The notes: generated from the sequence alone by a model not told the origin. A stretch of 64,000 nt of DNA from Lentisphaerota bacterium (GCA_016873635.1 VGWJ01000002.1:1-64000), one strand, 5' to 3'; shown: positions 50,352-59,535, counted from the stretch's first letter. Translations and numbers: made by a program.

Positions 50352-52199
50352 TCACGGCGTGCGTCTGCGGCGCGAGAGCAGCACGATGTCGCGCAGCTGT
50401 TCCGCGTTTCTGGCGTTCATCCAGCGGTCCTCGAACCCCTCTTCCTGGACAATATGCGCGATCGCCACCAGCGCCTTGAGATGAAACTGGCGCTGATCGC
50501 TCGTCCCGGCCAGGACAAACGCCGCGCGCACGGGAGGGCCCAGCTCGGAGAAGCGCACCCCGGGCAGGCTGCGCACAAGCGCAAGCTCGAAAAGATCGTG
50601 GCCTTCGATGATGACGTGGGGGATGGCCAGCCCCGGCCGGATCTCGGTGCTGGACTCGCGCTCCCGGGCGATGAACAGCTCCAGAAGGCGTTCGGAGGGT
50701 ATGTTCAGCCGGCGCGACAGTGCCGCGGCAAGCCGCTCGAAAAGCTGCATGGCGGTCGCCGCTTCGGGAAGATCGAGCACCAAAGCGCCCCGCACGATCT
50801 CGTCGAAACGGTCCGGCTGGATGTTGTCCCGCTCCAGCGCGACCGCGATCAGCTCGTCCTCCAGGCCCGACCGCTTGAACTGCTTCGAGACTGCCGCCCG
50901 GGCGAGATAGACGATCGCGGATTCCCGGTGCACCCTTCGCTGCACGTAGAGACCGTACCAGAGACTCCCCGTCCCCAGAAACGCCGCCGTCAGCAGCAGG
51001 GGCGTGGTTCCCATGTCGAAGATTATGAAGGCGTACACCGCGATGCCCGCCAGCGGCAGCCACGGACACAGCGGCATCCGGAAGGAAGGCTGGTACCCCT
51101 GCATGCCGGCGCGGCGCATGACCACCACCGCCGCGTTGAGGAGGGCAAATGAGATGAGGAACATGGTCGAGGCCGTCTTGGCCAGCTCTTCAACGGAAAG
51201 GAAGGCGATCACGAGCGCCATGAAGACGCTCGTGATCAGAATTGCCGGCACGGGCGTGCCGAAGCGCGCATGAGTGCGGGCAAGAAAGCCGGGCGCCAGG
51301 CCGTCGCGACTCATGGCCAACGGAGAACGCGAAGCCGCGAGGATGCCGGCGTTGGCCGTGGTCGCGTAGGCGAGAAACGCGCCCAGCGCCACGACCGCCG
51401 CCCCCGTCGCGCCGGTCGAAGCCGCCGCGCCCTCGGCGAGAGGCGCGAGGCTGCCGGCGAGCCGCGCAGGCTCCAGAACGCCCACCGTAACAAACACCAC
51501 CGCGACGTACAGCACGTTGACCACGCCGAACGCCAGGAACATGCCCAAGGGTATGTTGCGCCGGGGGTTTTCCACTTCTTCGGAAACGTCGACGACCTTC
51601 GTCAGCCCGCCGTAGGAGACGAAGACCATCCCCGTAACCGCCAGGAACGCCCGCCAGTCACCGGCAAAAAAAAGCGCGAAACGGCGCGGCGCGACCGCCG
51701 GCGCGCCGCCAAGAACGAAGAAGACGAGGCTGGCGACCAGGAGCCCGACCAGAACGTTCTGCGCGCGCCCCGTGCCTTTCACGGATACCAGATTGAGCGC
51801 CGTGAAGACGAGGCACGTGGCCAGCGCGCCGAGCCGCACGGCCAGTTCGCCGGCCGCCGGGTTGATTAGAAGGATCAGCGCCCCCATTCCCACGCAGGCG
51901 AAGGCTGCCTTCAGGCCGATGCACAACCACGAGATCAGTCCCGCCAAGGTGCCGGCGAAGGCGCCCAGGCTACGCTCGACAACGAAGTAGCTGCCGCCCG
52001 ATCTGGGCATGGCGGTGGAAAGCTCGGCCTGCGCGAACATGGCGGGAATATTGAGGAGCCCGGCCAGAAAGTAGGCCAGGATGACGCTCGGCCCCGTCTT
52101 CGCGAAGGCAAGCCCCGGCAGAACAAACAGTCCGGAGCTGATCATCGCGCCGGACGCCACGCTGAAAACGCTCAGCAGGCCGAGCTTCCTCTGCAGCAT
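50352..52199 (-). CDS. APC-family permease fused to a PTS EIIA-like domain
   Basis: A 615-residue protein. Residues 1-410 form 12 membrane helices of the amino acid-polyamine-organocation family (ASGAMISSGLFVLPG at the first helix, SYGGLTKVVDVSEEVENPRRNIP). The C-terminal part, about 450-605, is a soluble domain resembling PTS EIIA of the fructose/nitrogen class: RESSTEIRPGLAIPHVIIEG with the phospho-His, then ALVRSLPGVRFSEL and VRAAFVLAGTSDQRQFHLKALVAIAHI. The fusion suggests transport controlled by PTS phosphorylation. The substrate is unknown. It stands after the short Pal-like gene on the same strand. Confidence 0.88.
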   Translation of the reverse strand: MLQRKLGLLSVFSVASGAMISSGLFVLPGLAFAKTGPSVILAYFLAGLLNIPAMFAQAELSTAMPRSGGSYFVVERSLGAFAGTLAGLISWLCIGLKAAFACVGMGALILLINPAAGELAVRLGALATCLVFTALNLVSVKGTGRAQNVLVGLLVASLVFFVLGGAPAVAPRRFALFFAGDWRAFLAVTGMVFVSYGGLTKVVDVSEEVENPRRNIPLGMFLAFGVVNVLYVAVVFVTVGVLEPARLAGSLAPLAEGAAASTGATGAAVVALGAFLAYATTANAGILAASRSPLAMSRDGLAPGFLARTHARFGTPVPAILITSVFMALVIAFLSVEELAKTASTMFLISFALLNAAVVVMRRAGMQGYQPSFRMPLCPWLPLAGIAVYAFIIFDMGTTPLLLTAAFLGTGSLWYGLYVQRRVHRESAIVYLARAAVSKQFKRSGLEDELIAVALERDNIQPDRFDEIVRGALVLDLPEAATAMQLFERLAAALSRRLNIPSERLLELFIARERESSTEIRPGLAIPHVIIEGHDLFELALVRSLPGVRFSELGPPVRAAFVLAGTSDQRQFHLKALVAIAHIVQEEGFEDRWMNARNAEQLRDIVLLSRRRRTP

Positions 52200-52275
52200 T
52201 GCGGCGTCTCCCGCCCATGACCTTTCTTGTGACCCCTGCGCGGCGCCCCCGCGGCTACTATGCGCTTTCGCGCCT

Positions 52276-52566
52276 TCACTTGTACATGGCAAATTCGAGG
52301 TAGGCGCGCACGGCCAGGGCGCGATGCTCGCCCAGCGCCATGTTGTATTCGTTGCTGCCGCGCTCGTCGCAGTGGCCCTCGGACACGAACTCCGAGAGGC
52401 GCAGCACGTCCTGCTCGAGGGCCCGGGACTCGCGCCGGAAATGCTCGGCCGCGTCATACCACGGCAACGCCGTCAGGGGCGCCGCCGCCAACGCGATCGG
52501 CAGCACCAGCCGCGTCCGCGGGCTCGATTCCGCCGGCAGCCCGATGCGCCTGTCTTTCCTGTTCAA
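52276..52566 (-). CDS. Short Pal/OmpA-like protein, C-terminally truncated
   Basis: A 96-residue product if the TTG that overlaps the upstream stop (TTGA) is used. It has a hydrophobic segment ([17 protein letters not shown]) and then a fragment of the Pal peptidoglycan-binding domain: [32 protein letters not shown]. In full Pal the next 50 residues complete the fold; here the frame stops at FAMYK. It may be a decayed pal gene or a minimal envelope protein. Confidence 0.55.
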   Translation of the reverse strand: MNRKDRRIGLPAESSPRTRLVLPIALAAAPLTALPWYDAAEHFRRESRALEQDVLRLSEFVSEGHCDERGSNEYNMALGEHRALAVRAYLEFAMYK

Positions 52567-52811
52567 GTCGTCTCCTCTTCGCGCCACTGCTCGCGGAGTC
52601 TTTGAAACCGGCTTTCGTACACCATCGTGAACAGATCCCTCTTGCGTGGGAAGAGGCGTTCCGCTTCCCGGCGCAGTTTTTCGATGCGGATCTCGATGTC
52701 GATCCAGGGAAGATCGGTGTTCACTATCAGCCGGCGGATATCGTCCGCCTCGCGCTGAAAGGCCCGCAGGCAGCGCGCCTCCCGCTTGATCTGGTCTTCC
52801 CGCGATTCCAT
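52563..52811 (-). CDS. Small charged helical protein, unknown function
   Basis: An 82-residue, highly charged protein (about one third Arg or Glu) predicted to be helical: [25 protein letters not shown] and [20 protein letters not shown]. It contains a WIDIEIRI strand-like segment. It lies between the YgiQ gene, 16 bp away, and the Pal-like fragment. No family is recognised. Confidence 0.62.
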   Translation of the reverse strand: MESREDQIKREARCLRAFQREADDIRRLIVNTDLPWIDIEIRIEKLRREAERLFPRKRDLFTMVYESRFQRLREQWREEETT

Positions 52812-52827
52812 GCGTCCGGCCCTGTTT

Positions 52828-54627
52828 CTATGAACCCCCTGCCCGCGTCAGAATGCCGTGCTGGCGCAGGCGGGCGGCGTCGCCGCGGGGCACGGGAACC
52901 GGCGCGCCGTCGGGGGCGACGCCGGCATAGTACATCGCCGCGGCCGCGGTTCCCGGCAGCGGGATGAAGCACTGCACCTGCCGCGGCCTCCAGCGCCGCC
53001 GGTCGAGCCAGCCGCGCAGCGCGCGCATGTCTTCATCCGCCGTTCCCGGGTAGGCGCTGATCAGGTACGGCACCACGTACTGTTCCCTGCCGGCCGCGCG
53101 CGACACGCGCTCGAAAACGTCCAGAAACTCCTCGAACGCGCGGAACGGCGGCTTGCGCATCAGCGCCAGCACGCGGTCGCAACAGTGCTCCGGCGCGACC
53201 TTGAGCTGGCCGCCCACGTAGCGCCGGATGAGCCGGCGCAGGTAGTCCGGATCGCGCGCCGCCAGGTCGTGCCGCACGCCGCTGGCCACGCGCACGTGTT
53301 TCACGCCTTCGACCGCGGCGACGGCGTCGAGCAGGTCGGCCAGCGCCCCCTGCGCCGTGGCGAAATGCGGACAGATCTCCGGAACCAGGCAGCTGGCGCG
53401 CGCGCAGGCGGCCGGGTCGGCGCGGCACGCGGCGCCCCACATGTTGGCCGAAGGCCCGCCCACGTCGCTGACGCTGCCTTTCCAGTCGGGATGCCGCGTC
53501 ATGCCGCGCACTTCCGACAGCACGGAAGCGTCGCCGCGCGAGGCGATGCGCCGGCCCTGGTGCAGCGCCAGGGAACAGAACGCGCAGCCGCCCGCGCAGC
53601 CGCGGTGGGTCGTGACGCTGAATCGCACCGTTTCCAGCGCCGGGACCGGTTCCGAATAGCAGGGGTGAGCGCGGCGCGTGAATGCGAGGGCATACAGCGC
53701 GTCCAGGTCCGCCGCGGCCAGCGGCGGCGCGGGCGGGCTGAAGACCACAACCTGCGCGCCGGAGTCCTGCCGCGCCGCGGCCGTCCCGGCATGCACCTGC
53801 CTTTCCAGCAGCAGCGTCGCCTCCATGAGCCGCGCCGGCCGCGCCGCGATCTCCTCGTGCGAAGGCAGACGCACGACCGCGGATTCGTCCAGCGCGCGCA
53901 GCGCGCGGCCGTCCCGCGGACAGAGCGCATGGGCCGTGCCCGGAATGCCGCGCAGCAGGCCTTCGCGGACGGCGCGCGCCGGATCCTCTCCGGCTTCGGC
54001 CGCGGAGCGGAGACGTTCGCAGGCCCGCAGCATGGACCGCTCGGCCATGCCGTAGACCAGCAGGTCGGCCTTGCTGTCGAGCAGCACGGAACGGCGCAGC
54101 GCGTCCTCCCAGAAATCGTAGTGCGTGGCGCGCCGCATCGAGGCTTCGATGCCGCCCGCGATCACGGGCGTTCCCGGAAAGGCGCGGCGCGCGAGGGCCG
54201 CGTAGACCAGCGTGGCGCGGTTGGGCCGGGCGCCGGACCTGCCGCCGGGCGTGTAGGCGTCGTCGCGGCGCTTCCGGCGGAAGGCCGTGTAGTGGGCAAG
54301 CATCGAGTCCAGGCTGCCCGCCGTCACGCCCACGCACAGGCGCGGCCGTCCCATGCGCGCCACGTCTTCCGCGGTCGTCCAGCGGGGCTGCGCGACGATC
54401 CCCACCCGGAAGCCGTGGCGCTCCAGCCAGCGCCCGAGCAGGGCCGCGCCGAACGCGGGGTGATCTACGTAGGCGTCGCCGGTGACAAGCAGCACGTCCA
54501 GTTCTTCCCAGCCGCGCCCGCGCATGCCGGCGGCGTCGACGGGCAGGAGAAGAGAGGCCGCAAACGCGTCTCTATTGCGCTTGCTTCCCCGCCCCGCCGC
54601 GGCTACACTGTCGGTGTCGTGAGACAT
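52828..54627 (-). CDS. ygiQ: YgiQ family radical SAM protein
   Basis: A 599-residue member of the YgiQ family, whose reaction is not known. The N-terminal domain shows LLVTGDAYVDHPAFGAALLGR and PVIAGGIEASMRR. The radical SAM cluster motif is CAGGCAFC in TTHRGCAGGCAFC. Later blocks VSDVGGPSANMWG, KHVRVASGVRHD, LKVAPEHCCDRVL and VPYLISAYPGT are diagnostic. It is divergent from the operon at 54680; their promoters overlap its first codons. Confidence 0.94.
   Translation of the reverse strand: MSHDTDSVAAAGRGSKRNRDAFAASLLLPVDAAGMRGRGWEELDVLLVTGDAYVDHPAFGAALLGRWLERHGFRVGIVAQPRWTTAEDVARMGRPRLCVGVTAGSLDSMLAHYTAFRRKRRDDAYTPGGRSGARPNRATLVYAALARRAFPGTPVIAGGIEASMRRATHYDFWEDALRRSVLLDSKADLLVYGMAERSMLRACERLRSAAEAGEDPARAVREGLLRGIPGTAHALCPRDGRALRALDESAVVRLPSHEEIAARPARLMEATLLLERQVHAGTAAARQDSGAQVVVFSPPAPPLAAADLDALYALAFTRRAHPCYSEPVPALETVRFSVTTHRGCAGGCAFCSLALHQGRRIASRGDASVLSEVRGMTRHPDWKGSVSDVGGPSANMWGAACRADPAACARASCLVPEICPHFATAQGALADLLDAVAAVEGVKHVRVASGVRHDLAARDPDYLRRLIRRYVGGQLKVAPEHCCDRVLALMRKPPFRAFEEFLDVFERVSRAAGREQYVVPYLISAYPGTADEDMRALRGWLDRRRWRPRQVQCFIPLPGTAAAAMYYAGVAPDGAPVPVPRGDAARLRQHGILTRAGGS
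54581..54609 (+). promoter_or_regulatory. Predicted promoter for the DUF5698/glycosyltransferase/radical SAM operon
   Basis: TTGCTT, 17 bp, TACACT lies inside the 5' end of the divergent ygiQ gene. The leader would be about 65 nt, and the first gene has a strong AAAGGAGGAG ribosome-binding site. Confidence 0.45.
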
Positions 54628-54679
54628 GGCATCAACAGCAGTCTAGCAGAACGGATGATGGCGGGAAAGGAGGAGCCCT

Positions 54680-55048
54680 ATGAACCTCCTCCCGACGATT
54701 CTGCTCTATGTCGGCGTCGGCTGCGGGGAATGGTATCTCGCCTTGCGGCGTACCTTGGCGTGCGCGCGCGGCGAGAAGGCTGCCATGGTCGGTATTGTCT
54801 TTATCGAAAATCTCTTGGGATTATGGGTTTTGTCGAATTTCATCCGTACCAACAACTGGCTCCTTGCCCTGAGCTACTCTTCGGGCGCCGCTTTGGGCGC
54901 CCTGCTCGTGTCGGGTAGAGCCGTCGCGCCCCGCCCGCATCCCCCGGAGAACCGGCAATGCGGTCGAATCGCCCTTGACTCTGGGCGGACGGCGTTCGAC
55001 CATGCTGGCCGTTCGCCCGCCGCGAGGGGCGGGGAGGGCCGGGCGTGA
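54680..55048 (+). CDS. DUF5698-like small membrane protein
   Basis: A 122-residue protein whose first 78 residues form three hydrophobic helices with polar marks resembling DUF5698: GVGCGEWYLALRRTLACARGEK, FIENLLGLWVLSNFI and ALSYSSGAALGALLV. The remaining 44 residues are charged and unrelated. AAAGGAGGAG precedes the ATG. It is AT-richer than its neighbours over 54700-54870. Its stop overlaps the GTG of the next gene (GTGA), making a three-gene operon. Confidence 0.75.
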   Translation: MNLLPTILLYVGVGCGEWYLALRRTLACARGEKAAMVGIVFIENLLGLWVLSNFIRTNNWLLALSYSSGAALGALLVSGRAVAPRPHPPENRQCGRIALDSGRTAFDHAGRSPAARGGEGRA

Positions 55049-56166
55049 AACGCGTTCTCATATTGTACGCCGTGCAAAACAGCGGCCACCACGCCGCGGC
55101 GCGCTGCCTGGAACGGGCCTTCCGCGCGCACGGGCCGGACATCGCGCCGCTGTGCATCGACCTGCTGCAGCACACGCACCCCCGCTGGAACCGGATCGTC
55201 GAGCGCATGTACATGACCACGATCCGTCGCACGCCGGAGCTGTGGGACGCCCTCTACGACAACTTCTGGGTCGAATTCCTGACGCGCCGCGTACGGCAGA
55301 TCATCCAGAAGGGCGGCAGCGCGTCGCTGCAGCGCCTCATGGCCGACTTCGACCCGGACGCCGTGGTCTGCACGCAGGCCTACCCCCTGGCGGTCATAAC
55401 CAACTTCGTGTCGCGCCGGGAGCGGATCATTCCCCTTTTCGGGGTAACGACGGACTACGTGCCGCACCGTTTCTGGATCAACCACGCGCCCAACGTTCAC
55501 TACGTCGTGCCCATCGAGTCGGCCGCGGCCCGGCTGATGTGGCTGGGCATCGGCCGCGAGCGCGTCCGCGTGTTCGGCATCCCGGTCACGGGCGACGGCG
55601 CGCCCGCGCCCGATCCCCCCGCCCGCCCGTCCGAGAAACGGCGCGTCCTGGCCATGGGCGGCAGCCGGGGCATGGGCGTGCTCTTCCGGACCGTGCGCAA
55701 CCTGGATCGCAGCCCCGCGCCGTTCACGATCGACGTGGTCTGCGGAACGAACAACCGCCTGCGCCGGCGCCTGCTCAGGAACCGCCGCCGCTTCAGCCAC
55801 CCCATCCGCATCCGCGGCTACGTGCGCGACGCGGCGCGCCTCATGCCGCGCGCCGACCTGATGCTCACCAAGGCCGGGGGCCTGACGCTGGCCGAGGCGG
55901 CCTGCGCCGGCCTGCCCCTGTTGCTGCTGCGGCCGCTGCCCGGCCAGGAAAGACAGAACACCGCGGTCATGGTGCACCACGGCGCGGCCCTGCAGGTTGA
56001 AAGCGAGCACGACGTGGCGCGCAGCGTCACCGCCCTGCTGGGCAACGGCGACCTGCTGCGCATGATGCGCGCCAAGGCCCGGGCCCTGGCGCGGCCCGAC
56101 GCCGCCGCGCGCATCGTGCGGCACGTGCTGGAATGCATTCACGACCGGCCCGGGACCGCAACGTGA
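55045..56166 (+). CDS. MGDG synthase/processive diacylglycerol glycosyltransferase-like enzyme
   Basis: A 373-residue GT-B enzyme of the MurG/MGDG-synthase (GT28) group. The N-terminal SGHHAAARCLERAF is the signature of diacylglycerol glycosyltransferases. The middle has FGVTTDYVPHRFWI and the C-terminal domain has AMGGSRGMGVLFRTV and LTKAGGLTLAEAACAGLPLLLLRPLPGQE, the nucleotide-sugar site. It starts with GTG and ends overlapping the next GTG start (GTGA). A membrane lipid is the probable acceptor, and the sugar donor is unknown. Confidence 0.88.
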   Translation: MKRVLILYAVQNSGHHAAARCLERAFRAHGPDIAPLCIDLLQHTHPRWNRIVERMYMTTIRRTPELWDALYDNFWVEFLTRRVRQIIQKGGSASLQRLMADFDPDAVVCTQAYPLAVITNFVSRRERIIPLFGVTTDYVPHRFWINHAPNVHYVVPIESAAARLMWLGIGRERVRVFGIPVTGDGAPAPDPPARPSEKRRVLAMGGSRGMGVLFRTVRNLDRSPAPFTIDVVCGTNNRLRRRLLRNRRRFSHPIRIRGYVRDAARLMPRADLMLTKAGGLTLAEAACAGLPLLLLRPLPGQERQNTAVMVHHGAALQVESEHDVARSVTALLGNGDLLRMMRAKARALARPDAAARIVRHVLECIHDRPGTAT

Positions 56167-57872
56167 GCGCCCGCCGCCGCATCCTGTTCCTCCAGCTCCC
56201 GCTGCTGGACAACGATCCTGCCGGCGCCGCCGAGAACAGCCGCCTGGCCGCCGCGTACCTCCGCCACGCGATGGAACGCGGCGGCGAAGACCGCCACTAC
56301 GAGGCCGTCATCGCCGGAGCGGAGACCGACCGCTTCGACGACCGCCGGCTGCTGGCGTGGATTGTCGCCCGGCGGCCCGACGTCGTCGCCGCGACCCTCT
56401 ACGTCTGGAACGTGGAGCGGACCGTCCGCGTACTGCGCGCGGCGCGGTGCCGGCTGCCGGGGCTGGTCGTTCTCGCCGGCGGACCCGAAGCCGCGCGGCC
56501 GCACCCCTTCCTCTTCCGCGCCCGCCTGGCCGACGCCGTGGTCTGCGGCGAAGGCGAGCCGGTCTTCGCCGCGATCCTGCGCCGCCTGCGCGGGGGCCGG
56601 GGCGCCGGCTACGCCAACGTGGCCTGGCGCGCGGCGCGCGGCTACCGCTGGGGACGCCGCCCGCCGCCCCGCCCCGCGCTGGAGCGCATGCTGCCGCCGG
56701 CGGACTTCGCGCTCGGCCGCCCGGACGCCAACGGCGTGGCCTGCATGGAGACCGCCCGCGGATGCACGGCGCACTGCGCCTTCTGCCGTTACCCCGGGCA
56801 CCGTCCCGGAATCAGCGCGCTGCCCGTGTCCGACGTCGTCGCCCGCGTACGCGCCCTGCGCCGCCGCGGCGCGCGCGAGATTCGCTTTATCGATCCCACC
56901 TTCAACGCGCGCCCCGCTTTCCATGAACTGCTCCGCGCCCTGGCGCGGCTCAACGCCGACGGCCGGCTCTCCTTTTGCGCGGAACTGCGGGCGGACACGG
57001 TCACGGCGGAAACGGCCGCGCTGCTGGCCGCGGCCGGGGTGCGCGCGATCGAGATCGGCGTGCAGAGCAGCGACCCGGCCGTGCTGCGGGCCGTGCGCCG
57101 GCCGGGACGTCCCGACCGGGTCATGCCGGGCATCGCCCGCCTGTCCCGGCAGCGCCTGGAGCTCACGCTGGACGTGATGTGCGGCCTGCCCGGCCAGACC
57201 GCCGCCGACGTCCGCGCGACCGTGCGCCGCCTGGCGCGCGTCCGCGGCGGCAGCGTGCAACTGCTGGACACGCTTCTGATCCCCGGCTGCGCCCTGCGTC
57301 AGCGCCGCGCGCGGCTCGGGCTGCGGGCCCAGCGCCGTCCGCCGTACCGCGTGGTGGCGACGCCCGCCATGTCCGCCGCGGAGATGCTCGAAGCGCACGC
57401 GTCCGCCGCCCCCTTCCTGGGCGGACGGCCCGACAGTCCGGCCCGCCGTTTCGTCGGGCGCCGCCTGCCGGACCTGTTCCGCGAACGCGTCATCGTGGAC
57501 CTCGACGCGCCGGCGCGCGTCCCGCGCATCGGCGGAACGGAAAACCGCCGCGCCCTGCTGTTCCGCCACGACCGCCTGTTCGCGAAGCGCGCGGCGGTGT
57601 GCGCGGCCGTCCGCGCGGCCGTCCGCGCGGAACCCGACATGCTGTGGCAGTTCGTGCTCCGCCCCGCGTGGGAGGAGCCGCTGGACCTGCTGGACGCGAT
57701 GATCGCGACCATTGACGGCTTCCCGGAGCACTACGCCGACCGCCTGCTGGTGCGTCCCCCCGGCAGCCGGCGGGTTTCGCGGCGGGTGTTCGTGCTGCTG
57801 CGCCGCGGCCGCGGGTATGATCCGTCGTGGACGGCCGAAGCGGAGGCCCTGCTCGGCCGCGCCTTCTACTGA
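56163..57872 (+). CDS. B12-binding-domain radical SAM protein in lipid-glycosyltransferase operon
   Basis: A 569-residue protein. Residues 1-150 look like a cobalamin-binding Rossmann domain (PDVVAATLYVWNVERTV, LVVLAGGPEAARPHPF, AVVCGEGEPVF). The radical SAM domain has the motif CTAHCAFC in TARGCTAHCAFC, RFIDPTFNARP, IEIGVQSSDPAVL and LDVMCGLPGQTAADV. The C-terminal region (DUF4080-like) contains SRRVFVLLRRGR. GTG 56163 overlaps the upstream stop. Methylation or another carbon-centred modification of a lipid or glycolipid is a reasonable guess from the operon; nothing proves it. Confidence 0.85.
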   Translation: MSARRRILFLQLPLLDNDPAGAAENSRLAAAYLRHAMERGGEDRHYEAVIAGAETDRFDDRRLLAWIVARRPDVVAATLYVWNVERTVRVLRAARCRLPGLVVLAGGPEAARPHPFLFRARLADAVVCGEGEPVFAAILRRLRGGRGAGYANVAWRAARGYRWGRRPPPRPALERMLPPADFALGRPDANGVACMETARGCTAHCAFCRYPGHRPGISALPVSDVVARVRALRRRGAREIRFIDPTFNARPAFHELLRALARLNADGRLSFCAELRADTVTAETAALLAAAGVRAIEIGVQSSDPAVLRAVRRPGRPDRVMPGIARLSRQRLELTLDVMCGLPGQTAADVRATVRRLARVRGGSVQLLDTLLIPGCALRQRRARLGLRAQRRPPYRVVATPAMSAAEMLEAHASAAPFLGGRPDSPARRFVGRRLPDLFRERVIVDLDAPARVPRIGGTENRRALLFRHDRLFAKRAAVCAAVRAAVRAEPDMLWQFVLRPAWEEPLDLLDAMIATIDGFPEHYADRLLVRPPGSRRVSRRVFVLLRRGRGYDPSWTAEAEALLGRAFY

Positions 57873-57926
57873 GGAAGCCGCGACCGGCAGGATGCGATCG
57901 AAGATCGGGCGAGGCCCGACGGGTCC

Positions 57927-58403
57927 CTATTCCCCGGCAAACCTGAAGCTGCGGCCGTCGCTGGTGAAATGGAGCATGGCGTTGGGCGCGTTGGACTGCG
58001 ACGCCAGCAGGATCAGGTCCGTGAAGCCGTCCCTCCGGCTGCTGATCACGCCGATGATGTCGCCGGCCACAACGGGCCGCACCCAGCCGCCTCTGTAGTA
58101 AAGGCTGCCTTGCGCGTCCGGCCCGGCCCCGCGCCGCTGGATGTATATGCCCACGCGGCTCCCGCCGTCTTCGTCCTTCTCGACCACGGCCAGGTCGCTC
58201 AAACCGTCCAGATCGAAGTCCGCTTCGACCAGCCTGCCCTTTTCCGCGACGGTGATTTCGTCGCCCGAAACGGTCTCCACGGTGTTGGTGAACGAAAAGA
58301 CGGTAGCCGCCGGCTTGACCGCCGGCGGCGGCTCTTCCCGCGTTCCGCCGCAACCGGCGCACACAACGATCGCAAGCACCCCGGCCGGGACGATTCGCAT
58401 CAT
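57927..58403 (-). CDS. Putative lipoprotein with FG-GAP-like repeat
   Basis: A 158-residue protein with a lipoprotein-type signal (VPAGVLAIVVCAGC, Cys at about 18). The body contains a short FG-GAP/VCBS-like motif, EADFDLDGLSDLAVVEK, and a related one, RRDGFTDLILL, which often bind calcium on surface proteins. GGGGGAGGTG precedes the ATG, and a second ATG follows immediately. It is convergent with the radical SAM operon and stands alone. Confidence 0.7.
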   Translation of the reverse strand: MMRIVPAGVLAIVVCAGCGGTREEPPPAVKPAATVFSFTNTVETVSGDEITVAEKGRLVEADFDLDGLSDLAVVEKDEDGGSRVGIYIQRRGAGPDAQGSLYYRGGWVRPVVAGDIIGVISSRRDGFTDLILLASQSNAPNAMLHFTSDGRSFRFAGE

Positions 58404-58485
58404 GTCGGCACCTCCCCCTTTCGCGGCGCGTTCGCGGGCAACCCGCGGTCATGCGACGGGCGTTCCAGACCGCGACGCACAAGGC

Positions 58486-58513
58486 TTGACCGCGCGGCCG
58501 CGCCCGCTACAGT
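58486..58513 (+). promoter_or_regulatory. Predicted promoter for the CPBP protease gene
   Basis: TTGACC, 16 bp, TACAGT. The start site would be near 58520, giving a leader of about 55 nt with AAGGA before ATG 58574. Confidence 0.5.
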
Positions 58514-58573
58514 ACGGTGCCCACGCGCGGAACAGCATACGGCGTCCGCGACGCCGGCGCAAGGATCCTTCGC

Positions 58574-59473
58574 ATGACAACGGACGTGTTCCGCGCAATA
58601 TGGAATGCCTGGCCCGCCGAGACGCCGGCGGCGCAACTCGCGGGCCTCGCGGCGCTGCTCCTTCTGGCGGGCGGCATCGCCGCGGACGTCGCGCTCCTCG
58701 CGCGTCATCGGGACGAACGGCGCCGGCAGGAAAGCGTGAAGGGCGTCCTGCTTGCCCGCCCCTGGCCGTGGCGCACGGCGGCGCCGGTTCTGCTGGCGTT
58801 CGCGCTGGTGAATCTGGCGTTCACGGGCGCGCTCGGCATGCTGGCGGAGGGCGTCGGGGAGCCGGGCCGCGTCTTCCTCGCCGTGGCGATCATCGCGCAG
58901 ACGCTGGTCTTTCACGGCGCCGGCCTGGCCGTGATCGCGTACCTCGCGCGCGCCGGCGGCGGGGCGTGGCGCGATTGCCTCGGCCTGCGGAGCGAAGGGC
59001 TCTGGCGGCAGGTCAGGCAGGGCGGTTTCTACTACCTGGCCGCGGTGCCGCCGGTGCTGCTCTCCGCCTGGTTGTACGCGGCGGCGCTGAAGGCGGCCGG
59101 CTACGATATCGAGCCGCAGCCCGTGGTCACGTTGCTCGCCGACAGCCGCTACCCGCTCTGGCTGCAGGCGTACCTGGGCGCCGTCGCCGTCACGGTCGCG
59201 CCCGTGGTGGAGGAAGCGCTGTTCCGCGCTCTCGGCCTGCCGCTCCTCGCGCGCCGCGTCGGGTTCCGCGCCGCGGCGCTGATCGTCTCGCTCGCCTTCG
59301 CGCTGCTTCACGCGCACGTGCCGTCGCTCGTGCCCCTCTTCGTCATGGCGCTGAGCTTCGCCATGGCATTTCTGCAGACCGGTTCGCTGCTGACGCCGGC
59401 CGTCATGCACGCCCTCTTCAACGCGGTCTCCCTGCTCACGCTCCTCGCGCTCGGAAACGGCGCCGCGCAGTGA
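58574..59473 (+). CDS. CPBP-family intramembrane metalloprotease
   Basis: A 299-residue membrane protein with about eight helices and the CPBP (CAAX protease/bacteriocin-processing) motifs in order: EEALFR in VAPVVEEALFRALG, the second motif FALLHAHVPSLVP, and HALFNAVSL near the end. The Glu-Glu and two His positions are the expected zinc ligands. AAGGATCC lies upstream of the ATG. The frame also opens at GTG 58517, but that lies too close to the promoter. The substrate is unknown. Confidence 0.9.
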   Translation: MTTDVFRAIWNAWPAETPAAQLAGLAALLLLAGGIAADVALLARHRDERRRQESVKGVLLARPWPWRTAAPVLLAFALVNLAFTGALGMLAEGVGEPGRVFLAVAIIAQTLVFHGAGLAVIAYLARAGGGAWRDCLGLRSEGLWRQVRQGGFYYLAAVPPVLLSAWLYAAALKAAGYDIEPQPVVTLLADSRYPLWLQAYLGAVAVTVAPVVEEALFRALGLPLLARRVGFRAAALIVSLAFALLHAHVPSLVPLFVMALSFAMAFLQTGSLLTPAVMHALFNAVSLLTLLALGNGAAQ

Positions 59474-59497
59474 GCCGCGCTTCGCGCCACTCGCTTC

Positions 59498-59526
59498 TTG
59501 ATCCGCGGGCCGCCGCGCCTTATTTT
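59498..59526 (+). promoter_or_regulatory. Predicted promoter for mtnA, leaderless type
   Basis: TTGATC, 17 bp, TATTTT, ending 9 bp before ATG 59536. There is no Shine-Dalgarno sequence. Confidence 0.55.
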
Positions 59527-59535
59527 GACCGCGCC

